Of a stretch of 64,000 nt of DNA, positions 16,868 through 24,363 are shown piece by piece. A model generated the notes under the pieces. It was not told where the DNA came from. It worked only from the letters and a program-made list of their open reading frames with translations, and searched no databases. Each line of letters opens with the position of its first letter. Within the stretch, counting starts at the first letter, position 1. A program made the position numbers and the translations under genes. The DNA comes from Arcobacter sp. FWKO B (GTDB taxonomy: Bacteria; Campylobacterota; Campylobacteria; Campylobacterales; Arcobacteraceae): contig NZ_CP041403.1 of NCBI RefSeq assembly GCF_014844135.1, positions 868,001-932,000 of the forward strand. The letters run 5' to 3'.

Positions 16868-17008
16868 TTGGAGTTTAACCTATGATTTTTGCATAACGGA
16901 ACCCCAGATTCATCTGGGCTTGTCTTAAAGATTACCAGATTTTGTGCGAAGCACTCTCTTTGAGTCAATCTGGCGTATATAAAATACCTAAACTAAAAGT
17001 TGGAGTTT
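16868..17008. repeat. CCCAG double-hairpin element, copy 2
   Basis: Hairpins CCCAGATTCATCTGGG (16913-16928) and CCAGATT...AATCTGG (16935-16973). The second encloses a GTGCGAAGCAC mini-hairpin (16944-16954). The element is bordered by a 9-bp direct repeat, TTGGAGTTT (16868-16876 and 17000-17008), which could be a target duplication or chance. It matches the element between fbpB and fbpC in reverse orientation. Confidence 0.75.
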
Positions 17009-17009
17009 C

Positions 17010-17036
17010 CTAATTAAATCGCTTTAGCGATACCGT
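17010..17036. repeat. Half copy of the family 1 heptad-element core
   Basis: Contains ATCGCTTTAGCGATACC (17018-17034), identical to the second hairpin of copy C near 11.5 kb, but without the partner hairpin and with only a short AT-rich arm. It abuts the CCCAG element. Confidence 0.6.
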
Positions 17037-17128
17037 TTCCTTGAAAAGCGATGGTTATTAAATATTTTACTTCCCTTTAAATCTTGACTATCATTTTGGA
17101 AGAAAACCATTTTCTATGAACAAAAGTT

Positions 17129-17542
17129 TTATATTTTATCAAAATCACTTTTATTTACATCTAAAATACTACAGATATGTTTAAATATATAATCTGATAA
17201 CTTTTTAACTCTCTGGATTTCTTCTTTAGATGGCAAAGTTTTATTTATAGCAGGATACCTTTGTTTGGTATGATATGTAGTAGCAATAGCTAAAAGCATT
17301 AACTCATCTTCATCAAAATCAAAATACTCAGATAGCATCTCATGTAACTCTATAAGGTTATGAGTTTTTTCTATTGGTTTATTTTGATATGCAATAAGTG
17401 ACTTAAACATTTTTTCTAATGCCTGATGATATAAATATCCAATAGTATCAGTATAATGTCCAGAAATAAAAAGGATATTTGCTGAGTCTAAATCATGGAA
17501 TGCTTTTTCAATCCACTCGTTTGCATAAGTTTTATTAGCCAT
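17129..17542 (-). CDS. HEPN domain protein (toxin-like partner of MNT)
   Basis: A 137-aa helical protein of the HEPN superfamily: W-x-x-x-A-x-x-D-L-x-x-A near the N-terminus (WIEKAFHDLDSANIL), YLYHQALEKMFKSLIAY in helix 2, and the TYHTKQRYP motif near residue 95-103 at the usual catalytic or contact region. HEPN proteins paired with minimal nucleotidyltransferases form toxin-antitoxin modules in which HEPN is a ribonuclease toxin neutralised by nucleotide transfer. The canonical R-x4-6-H RNase motif is not obvious here, so this may be a variant where HEPN is a structural partner. It overlaps the end of the MNT gene by 8 nt. Confidence 0.75.
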   Translation of the reverse strand: MANKTYANEWIEKAFHDLDSANILFISGHYTDTIGYLYHQALEKMFKSLIAYQNKPIEKTHNLIELHEMLSEYFDFDEDELMLLAIATTYHTKQRYPAINKTLPSKEEIQRVKKLSDYIFKHICSILDVNKSDFDKI

Positions 17543-17852
17543 ATAGCTTTATACCTTTTTGTAGTATATCAGTTTTATAAAAGCTATCTTCTCTTCCCAA
17601 GATTTCTTGCTTCGTTGCACTTAAAATATCAAACCCTATTTTATATTTTTTCATTAAATCTCTTAATTTTAATAAAGCTAAAGCGTCTATATTATTTACA
17701 GGACTATTTTTTTCGATAAATAAATCAATATCACTATCATCAGTTGGTGTGCCGTATGCGTAGCTTCCAAAGAGGATTATTTTATCTGGATTAAGTGGTT
17801 TTAGTCGTTCTATAATAAGTGGTTTTAATTCTTCTATGTCTATCTTTGGCAC
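17535..17852 (-). CDS. MNT nucleotidyltransferase domain protein (partner of HEPN)
   Basis: A 105-aa minimal nucleotidyltransferase of the DNA polymerase beta superfamily. The signature GSYAYGTPTDDSDIDLFIE (residues about 26-44) has the G-S-x-x-x-G and the D-x-D metal pair. A third acidic residue, Asp in FDILSA, lies near 83-90. MNT partners of HEPN proteins transfer AMP to the HEPN active site and act as antitoxins. Here MNT is upstream and translationally overlapping with HEPN, the common order. The pair stands alone next to repeat elements. Confidence 0.8.
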   Translation of the reverse strand: MPKIDIEELKPLIIERLKPLNPDKIILFGSYAYGTPTDDSDIDLFIEKNSPVNNIDALALLKLRDLMKKYKIGFDILSATKQEILGREDSFYKTDILQKGIKLYG

Positions 17853-17906
17853 TTTTTCCTCCTCTTTACTTGTCTTTTAATTATTATATCTGATTTAGGT
17901 ACTATT

Positions 17907-18920
17907 CTACTTAAAAGAACTTTTCACATAAACCATCTTAAACCTATCACCCATCCCAGTAGGTTCTAGCAAAATCTTAACCTTATTTACCTCTTTTAGA
18001 TAGTGTTCTTCAGTAGTGTTTTTTTTCAAAATCTCAAGTAAATCAATTATCCCAAACTCTACTAAAGCTTGAAGTTGTGTACGAAACTCAACTTCACACC
18101 CCACATCTTTAAAGCAATCCATAAGATAAGAAAATGGCACATCATAAGTAATATCACTTACCTTATAAAGCTCTTTTAGACTCAAACCTTCTTCAAATAT
18201 AGGATAAACCTTGTGTTTGTGATAAATCCTAGCTGAAAAGTCATTTCTAGTATAAATATCACCATAATCAAAAGTACAAAAATGAAAAACACCTATATTT
18301 TCACTCAAAGTTTTTGCAAACTCTTTGTAATATAATGGATACTCACCTTTTTCTACTTTATACTTTGAGCAAAATTCTAAAATCTCTTTATCATCACAAT
18401 TTTCAAATTTTATATTATGTTCATCATCTACAAAAGCTTTTTGCAATACACCATCTTTTGTATATATAAGCTCACAAGCAAATGCATCAAATATTTCATT
18501 TGCAACCACAAAGGCACTACTTAATTTTACTTCACTTATATCTTGGTAATGAACTAGTTTTATTTCGTCATCAAAAGATACTTTAAAATACTCTTTTTGT
18601 GACTCTCTTAAGTGTTCATATCTCTCAACGATAGCAAATTTTAAAGTCCCTAAAAGTTCTGGTTTTAATGTATAAATAAACTGTATAATATCACTCAACA
18701 AATACCCATGATGAGCACCAATTTCAACTATAGTGGTATCATTTGGAAGCTCACCATTTTCTATAACTTGGATTATTTTTTTGGCGATAGAGCCACCAAA
18801 AAACATACTTGTACTCACCGCTGTATAAAAATCACCACTTTTACCTATAGCTTTATATTTACTATAATATCCATCTTCTCCATAAAGCCAGTCATTGAAA
18901 TAAGAGCTAAATTCTTGCAT
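17907..18920 (-). CDS. SAM-dependent methyltransferase, MidA/NDUFAF7 family (DUF185)
   Basis: A protein of about 337 aa. The N-terminal segment GYYSKYKAIGKSGDFYTAVSTSMFFGGSIAKKI matches the conserved GxxGDFxTAxxxSxxFG block of the MidA/NDUFAF7 family. TTIVEIGAHHGYLLSDII is the SAM-binding loop, and FVVANEIFDAFACELI is the conserved NE-hallmark segment. In eukaryotes the relative methylates an Arg of complex I. The bacterial role is not established. I chose the ATG at 18920 because it follows GGAACTAT and begins at the family's conserved region. An ATG 30 nt upstream is also open. The start overlaps the 3' end of the TolC-like gene. Confidence 0.8.
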   Translation of the reverse strand: MQEFSSYFNDWLYGEDGYYSKYKAIGKSGDFYTAVSTSMFFGGSIAKKIIQVIENGELPNDTTIVEIGAHHGYLLSDIIQFIYTLKPELLGTLKFAIVERYEHLRESQKEYFKVSFDDEIKLVHYQDISEVKLSSAFVVANEIFDAFACELIYTKDGVLQKAFVDDEHNIKFENCDDKEILEFCSKYKVEKGEYPLYYKEFAKTLSENIGVFHFCTFDYGDIYTRNDFSARIYHKHKVYPIFEEGLSLKELYKVSDITYDVPFSYLMDCFKDVGCEVEFRTQLQALVEFGIIDLLEILKKNTTEEHYLKEVNKVKILLEPTGMGDRFKMVYVKSSFK

Positions 18921-20076
18921 ATAGTTCCAACAGCTCCATTTGAAGCTCATAGTTAAATATATTTACATCTTGTTCTTTTATAGACTTTGAGTTTTGCATA
19001 GTTTGCAAATCCAAATCAGTTTTAAGTCCAGCAATACTTAACTCTTCCATTTGTCTTACAAGTGATGAATAACTTTCAAGTTCTTCTTTAGCAATATCAA
19101 GTTTTTGTTTAACTCTATTTATACTTGCTATTTTTGTTTTGTATAATGATTCTTCTTCAGCTTTTACTATATTTGTTTGTATTTTTGATTTAATATACTC
19201 TATTCTTGCACTTTGTGTTTCATTTAAAACTCTCACATCAAGAGGAACAACTACACTAAAACCATATTTTTGTGATTCGCTACTAGAAGTTGCAGTAGTG
19301 TGGTCACCATGATATTTTGTATAGTTATACACAACATTTACTGTTGGTAAATATTTAGCCAGTATCATTCCACTATAGTGATAGTCTTTGTTTGCAGTGT
19401 ATTCTTGTTTTTGTATAACTTTATTTTTTTCCATAAACTCTTCTTCACTCAAAAGCTCCAAAGACGGCAGTTCAAGCTCACTATAAGACACATCACTTAA
19501 AGTATCAAACTTATTTATCAAAGCAACCTTGTTATACTCCAAATCTGCTAAAGAAAGTTTTTTTGAACTCAAATCTAAAAGTGCATTGTCAAGGTAACTA
19601 GCATCTAGTATACCCCCCATAACCTGCTCTTTTTTTCTTAAAACATCAAGCTCACTATTTTTCACTAAAAGTTCTTGTTTTTTAATCTGTGCTATAACTT
19701 TATGTATTTCAAAAAGTGTTGTAGTTGCTTCTTTTATAGCAGCTTTTTTAGCTATTTCAACATCACCTAAAGATGCATTTCTAAGACTGCTTGCATATTT
19801 GATTGCTCTATATATCCCACCACTTTTAAAAATAGGCTGACTTATTGCTATTACAGATGTGCTATCTTTTTTGTCAGAATCTTTATAATCCATATTTGAA
19901 TATGTATATGTAATAGGATTAATCCAATCTTTACTTATTTTAGCACTATCTTCAATAGCTTTTTTTTCATTTAATTCAAATATTGTTGTTCTATCATTTG
20001 ACAATATACTATCATTTGCCATTACAGCTACGCCAAATCCTAAAATAACCAATGAACTAAATTTTTTTAAGAGCAT
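18907..20076 (-). CDS. TolC-family outer membrane channel
   Basis: An outer membrane efflux protein of about 389 aa with a signal peptide (MLLKKFSSLVILGFGVAVMA). It has the long coiled-coil hairpins of TolC (residues about 90-190 and 285-370) and short hydrophobic strand regions such as YGFSVVVPLDV. It is shorter than E. coli TolC (about 470 mature residues), within the lower range of the family. Neither a membrane-fusion protein nor an inner-membrane pump is encoded next to it, so the efflux partner must be elsewhere. I chose the ATG at 20076 because it directly begins the signal peptide and follows AAGGTTGGA. It overlaps the end of argD by about 20 nt, which suggests coupling. Confidence 0.75.
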   Translation of the reverse strand: MLLKKFSSLVILGFGVAVMANDSILSNDRTTIFELNEKKAIEDSAKISKDWINPITYTYSNMDYKDSDKKDSTSVIAISQPIFKSGGIYRAIKYASSLRNASLGDVEIAKKAAIKEATTTLFEIHKVIAQIKKQELLVKNSELDVLRKKEQVMGGILDASYLDNALLDLSSKKLSLADLEYNKVALINKFDTLSDVSYSELELPSLELLSEEEFMEKNKVIQKQEYTANKDYHYSGMILAKYLPTVNVVYNYTKYHGDHTTATSSSESQKYGFSVVVPLDVRVLNETQSARIEYIKSKIQTNIVKAEEESLYKTKIASINRVKQKLDIAKEELESYSSLVRQMEELSIAGLKTDLDLQTMQNSKSIKEQDVNIFNYELQMELLELYARI

Positions 20077-21238
20077 TTTCCAACCTTTCAAAACCTTCAT
20101 CAATCTCATCTTTTGTTATTGTAAGAGGTGGTAAAAATCTTAATGTACTTCTACCACTTTTAAGTACCAATACACCCTCAGCAAATGCATTTGATACAAT
20201 TTTAGCTAAGGTTTCATCATCTTTTATTTTAATACCACGCATCAAACCAAGTCCAACTGTGTCTAACATAATTTCAGAAAATTTTGTTCGTAACTCTTTT
20301 AGCTTCATATCAAAATAAATCAAATGTTCATCTAAAAGCCCACTATTTTTATAGTTTTCTAATATATCAAGTACTTCAAGTGCAGCGGTAGTAACAAGAT
20401 AATTACCACCAAATGTACTACCATGGTCTCCTGCACTTAAAATATCTTTGTGCTTAGTAAGTACCGCACCAATAGGTACTCCACCGCCAAGACCTTTAGC
20501 AAGTGTTATAATATCTGGCTCTATATCATAAAGTTGACTTGCCAAAAACTCTCCACTTCTATAAACCCCAGTTTGAACTTCATCTACTATTAGAAGTATC
20601 TCTTTTTCTTTTAAAAATTTTGCAAGCTTTTGGATATCATCTTTATTAAATGGGCTAACACCACCTTCACCTTGAATAAGCTCAATCATAACAGCAACTG
20701 TTTCATCATCAATTGCTTGATAAACAGCTTCTAGTGATGGATCAAATCTAAAACCATCTGGATAGGGAGCAAAAAAATCACTATGAAATTTCGCTTGACC
20801 AGTTGCTTTTACTGTTGTTATAGTTCTTCCATGAAACGAGTGTTCTAGAGTAATAATTTTATACTTTTTATTTGCAAATTTAGTTTGCCCATATTTTCTA
20901 GCTATCTTAATAGCACCTTCATTGGCTTCAGCACCACTATTTGCAAAAAATGTAGCTACATCATAGCCAGTAAGTTCATTTATTTTTTGTCCTAAAAGTG
21001 CTTGAGGCTCTATCAAAAACAAATTTGAAATATGTGTTATATTTCTAACCTGTTCACAAATCTTATTTGCCACTCTTTCATTTCCATGCCCAACACTAAC
21101 CACGCCAATACCACTGGTAAAGTCTATATACTTTTTATTTGTATCATCAAAAAGTGTAGCGTTTACACCTCTTTTGAAATTGACATAATTTCTTGCATAA
21201 GTTTGCATAACATACTGTTTATCAATATTTTCTAACAT
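20057..21238 (-). CDS. argD: Acetylornithine / succinyl-diaminopimelate aminotransferase
   Basis: A 393-aa class III PLP aminotransferase that converts N-acetylglutamate semialdehyde to N-acetylornithine in arginine synthesis, often also serving lysine synthesis. Signatures are the substrate loop FTSGIGVVSVGHGN, the cofactor-binding FANSGAEANEGAIKIARKYG, the Asp of the LLIVDEVQTGVYRSG motif, and the PLP Lys in ITLAKGLGGGVPIGA. The length matches the family. Its 3' end overlaps the tolC-like gene, an odd pairing for arginine biosynthesis. A CCCAG double-hairpin element fills the gap to divergent pyrB. Confidence 0.92.
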   Translation of the reverse strand: MLENIDKQYVMQTYARNYVNFKRGVNATLFDDTNKKYIDFTSGIGVVSVGHGNERVANKICEQVRNITHISNLFLIEPQALLGQKINELTGYDVATFFANSGAEANEGAIKIARKYGQTKFANKKYKIITLEHSFHGRTITTVKATGQAKFHSDFFAPYPDGFRFDPSLEAVYQAIDDETVAVMIELIQGEGGVSPFNKDDIQKLAKFLKEKEILLIVDEVQTGVYRSGEFLASQLYDIEPDIITLAKGLGGGVPIGAVLTKHKDILSAGDHGSTFGGNYLVTTAALEVLDILENYKNSGLLDEHLIYFDMKLKELRTKFSEIMLDTVGLGLMRGIKIKDDETLAKIVSNAFAEGVLVLKSGRSTLRFLPPLTITKDEIDEGFERLENALKKI

Positions 21239-21269
21239 TTTTATCCTTCGGATTCGTGCATTTTAAGTT

Positions 21270-21418
21270 ATTTGGAACCCCAGATTCATCTGGGCTTGTC
21301 TTGGTTTTATGCTCTCGGTGGTGCATAAATGCACATTACCTCAAGTTCCAAACCTAAAAATGATAAGAAATTATCATTTTCTTAACAGTTTTCACCAGAT
21401 TACTCTGGCATTCCAATA
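21270..21418. repeat. CCCAG double-hairpin element, copy 3 (interrupted)
   Basis: Starts like copy 2 (GGAACCCCAGATTCATCTGGG, hairpin 21279-21294) and ends with CCAGATTACTCTGGCATTCC (hairpin 21395-21408). About 95 nt of other sequence lie between them, including a GCATAAATGC-type dyad and GATAAGAAATTATC (21362-21375). It lies in the divergent gap between argD and pyrB. Confidence 0.7.
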
Positions 21419-21442
21419 CCTAATTATTAAGTGTTAAAATGA

Positions 21443-21448
21443 TACAAT
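21443..21448 (+). promoter_or_regulatory. -10 box of pyrB
   Basis: TACAAT about 35 nt before the pyrB ATG, followed by a normal ribosome site AAGGA (21473-21477). The promoter lies just beyond the end of the CCCAG element. Confidence 0.4.
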
Positions 21449-21483
21449 AAACAACTTTAGATTTAGTTAATTAAGGACAATTT

Positions 21484-22365
21484 ATGCAACATTTAATTAC
21501 AACAAAAGACTTTACAAATGATGAAATCAAAGCTCTTTATGAAGATGCTAAACTTTTTAATGATTTACAATCTAACCTAGTATTAAAAGGTAAGTTAATA
21601 GTTACACTATTTTTTGAAAACTCCACAAGAACTAGAAGTTCATTTGAAATAGCGGCCAAACGCCTAGGAGCTGATGTGGTAAACCTTGATGTGGGGACAA
21701 GTTCAAGTTCAAAAGGTGAGACTATTTTTGATACTGTTGCCAATTTAAACGCTATGAAACCTGATGCTATAGTTATCAGACACAGTGAATGTGGTCTTCC
21801 TCAAAGTTTGATTGATTTTGTGGATTGTCCTATACTAAACGCAGGTGATGGCAAAAACTCCCACCCTACTCAAGCCTTACTTGATTTATACACTATACTA
21901 GAACATTTTGATGGTGATGTAAAAGGGAAAAAACTAGCAATAGTAGGTGATATTAAAACTTCAAGAGTAGCGAGCAGCAACCTAGAGCTTCTTCCAAGAT
22001 TTGGGATAGAGCCTATTTTAATAGCCCCTGAACACTTTATGCCTGATAATACACCATTCAAAAAGGAACAATTCCTACACCAAGTGATAGAAGAAGTGGA
22101 TATAATAATGAGCCTAAGAACTCAATTAGAGCGACATTCACAAGCTTATTATCTATCCCTTGGAGAATATGGCAAAGATTATTGTATCACAAAAGAATCA
22201 GTTGGAGATAGAAATATACTACTACTCCACCCAGGACCAGTAAATAGAAACATAGATATAACAGACGAAATGCTTGTAGATGCAAGATGCAAGGTACTTA
22301 GGCAAGTAACAAATGGCGTTGCTGTGAGAATGGCAATTTTGAAGAAATTAATATTAAAGCACTGA
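21484..22365 (+). CDS. pyrB: Aspartate carbamoyltransferase catalytic subunit
   Basis: A 293-aa enzyme that joins carbamoyl phosphate and aspartate, the committed step of pyrimidine synthesis. STRTRSSFE at 47-55 is the carbamoyl-phosphate loop, HPTQALLD (from about 127) carries the conserved His and Gln, and [10 protein letters not shown] near the C-terminus binds aspartate. No regulatory subunit (pyrI) is adjacent, so it is the compact unregulated form common in the group. The final codons read into a CACTGAG heptad repeat, whose TGA is the stop codon. Confidence 0.93.
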   Translation: MQHLITTKDFTNDEIKALYEDAKLFNDLQSNLVLKGKLIVTLFFENSTRTRSSFEIAAKRLGADVVNLDVGTSSSSKGETIFDTVANLNAMKPDAIVIRHSECGLPQSLIDFVDCPILNAGDGKNSHPTQALLDLYTILEHFDGDVKGKKLAIVGDIKTSRVASSNLELLPRFGIEPILIAPEHFMPDNTPFKKEQFLHQVIEEVDIIMSLRTQLERHSQAYYLSLGEYGKDYCITKESVGDRNILLLHPGPVNRNIDITDEMLVDARCKVLRQVTNGVAVRMAILKKLILKH

Positions 22366-22437
22366 GGTACTGAGTACTGAGGTTCTAAGACTTAAAAACT
22401 AAGAAACTCAGTACCTCAGCACTCATCACCTCATTAG
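22360..22437. repeat. Heptad inverted-repeat element, TACTGAG type
   Basis: The left arm reads CACTGAG, GTACTGA, GTACTGA, with degenerate units after. The right arm (22408-22437) is its inverse (CTCAGTACCTCAG). It fills the gap between pyrB and the ubiD-family gene. It carries no separate GC-rich core hairpin. The arms alone could form a long stem-loop. Confidence 0.75.
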
Positions 22438-22452
22438 CTTCAAAGGAACGAC

Positions 22453-24261
22453 ATGGATGCAATCAAAATATTAAAACAAAACGACCTACTAAGAGTCATA
22501 GATGATGAGCTAGATATTTATCTAGAAATCCCACATATTGCGTATGTGGAGGTAAAAAAACCAGATTCAAAGGCACTGTTGTTTACTAATGTAGTAGATA
22601 AAAAATCAGGTAAGAAGTTTGATACACCAGTATTGATGAATATTTTTTGTTCACCAAGAGCTGTGGAGCTTTTGATAGGAGATGTGGAACAAACTGCATC
22701 TAGGATACAAGAGTTACTTCATATGAAGCCACCTTCTGGGTTTATGGATAAGATTTCTATGTTTGGAAAACTTTTTGATCTCAAATCTGTATTTCCAAAA
22801 AGACTAAGTGGAAAAGGTGAATGTCAACAAATCATCAAATTAGGTGATGATGTCAATCTATATGATATGCCAGTGCTTACTACTTGGGAGCAAGATGGTG
22901 GTCCTTTTATTACTATGGGTCAAGTTTATACCACAAGTCTTGATGGCAAAATGCACAATGTGGGGATGTATAGACTTCAAGTATATAGCAAAAACGAACT
23001 AGGACTTCACTGGCAAATCCACAAAGACTCAAACCACTTCTTCCACCAGTACAAAAAAGCAGGTGTTAAGATGCCAGTAAGTATTGGTGTTGGAGGCGAT
23101 CCTATGTATATATGGTGTGGTCAAGCACCACTTCCTATGGGTGTATTTGAGTTGATGCTTTATGGATTTATAAGAGGAGAAAATGCCCAACTTGTCAAAT
23201 CAATCACAAATGATATTTATATCCCAAAAGATGTGGACTTTGTCATAGAAGGATTCGTTGATACTACAAGACTTGAAATAGAAGGACCTTTTGGCGACCA
23301 TACAGGATATTATACACTTGAAGAAGAGTACCCAGTACTTGAAGTAACAGCCATTACATCCAAAAAATCACCAGTTTTTGCTGCTACTGTTGTAGGTAAA
23401 CCACCCCTTGAAGACAAATATATGGGATACGCCACAGAGAGAATTTTCCTACCATTGCTCAAGACCACAGCACCTGATTTGATAGATTATTATATGCCAG
23501 AAAATGGGGTATTTCATAACCTAATCTTAGCCAAAATGAATGTAAGCTACCCAGGACATGCTACCCAGCTAATGCACGCTTTTTGGGGTGTTGGGCAAAT
23601 GAGCTTTGTAAAACACGCTATTTTTGTAGACCACAACTCACCAGAGCTTAAAAACCACACAGATATTACAAAATATATCCTAAACAGACTACATCCTGAT
23701 AATGTACTTATCACTCAAGGGGTAGTTGATGCTCTTGATCACTCCAGTCCTAAATTTGCCCGTGGAGGAAAGCTAGGGATTGATTGTACAGGTGAAGAGA
23801 TTGACCATCTTGGTATCACACTTCTTAGTGATAATGAATTGCTATCAAAAATGCAACAAATAAGCAATGAAGTAACAGCTCTAAGACAATATGAAACAGA
23901 TACTAAAAGCCCAATTTGTGTAATAAAAACCAAAAAAACAAGAAACCAAAAGTATCTAATAGAGGACTTAAAACCACTTTATGAACATATTAAAGTTTTA
24001 GTTATAGTTGATGATGCAAAAAATGATATAAACAACCCTTATATGCTCATTTGGAGAGTAGTAAATAATATAGATGCTTCGAGAGATGTATATATCACAA
24101 ATAATATAATTGCACTTGATGGAACAAATAAAAACAACCTAGATAACTTCCACAGAAGATGGCCAGATGATGTGGATTGTACACAAAGTGTACTTGATAG
24201 CTTAGTCGAAAGAGGTATATTGAATATAGATCAAGATTTTAGGGATAAATTTTATCTCTAA
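22453..24261 (+). CDS. UbiD-family decarboxylase, menaquinone biosynthesis
   Basis: A 602-aa prenylated-FMN-dependent decarboxylase of the UbiD family, in the length class used by the futalosine pathway of menaquinone synthesis in Campylobacterota. Recognisable segments are MYRLQVYSKNELGLHWQIHKDSNHFF, PVSIGVGGDP, FGDHTGYYTLEEEYPV (containing the Glu of the E-R-E network), and KHAIFVDHNSPELKN. The C-terminal part ends with the RWPDDV-type region. Its cofactor would be made by a UbiX protein, which is not in the window. It starts with the ATG after AAAGGAACGAC and is linked to pyrB through a heptad element, so co-transcription is plausible. Confidence 0.85.
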   Translation: MDAIKILKQNDLLRVIDDELDIYLEIPHIAYVEVKKPDSKALLFTNVVDKKSGKKFDTPVLMNIFCSPRAVELLIGDVEQTASRIQELLHMKPPSGFMDKISMFGKLFDLKSVFPKRLSGKGECQQIIKLGDDVNLYDMPVLTTWEQDGGPFITMGQVYTTSLDGKMHNVGMYRLQVYSKNELGLHWQIHKDSNHFFHQYKKAGVKMPVSIGVGGDPMYIWCGQAPLPMGVFELMLYGFIRGENAQLVKSITNDIYIPKDVDFVIEGFVDTTRLEIEGPFGDHTGYYTLEEEYPVLEVTAITSKKSPVFAATVVGKPPLEDKYMGYATERIFLPLLKTTAPDLIDYYMPENGVFHNLILAKMNVSYPGHATQLMHAFWGVGQMSFVKHAIFVDHNSPELKNHTDITKYILNRLHPDNVLITQGVVDALDHSSPKFARGGKLGIDCTGEEIDHLGITLLSDNELLSKMQQISNEVTALRQYETDTKSPICVIKTKKTRNQKYLIEDLKPLYEHIKVLVIVDDAKNDINNPYMLIWRVVNNIDASRDVYITNNIIALDGTNKNNLDNFHRRWPDDVDCTQSVLDSLVERGILNIDQDFRDKFYL

Positions 24262-24363
24262 AATTATTAATCTTACTTATATTTAAGATAATTATAAAAA
24301 AGCTTGTATTAATTTCTTTTAAATAATAAAAGTGCTACAATAATATTCAGAAAATGAAAATAA

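Larger units (their letters stand above)
16814..17128. other. Gene-free stretch holding two repeat elements
   Basis: A 315-nt gap between the MFS gene (start side) and the HEPN gene (stop side). It carries one CCCAG double-hairpin element, a half copy of the family 1 heptad-element core, and nothing that looks like a gene. The remaining 90 nt before the HEPN stop show no clear signal. Confidence 0.7.
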
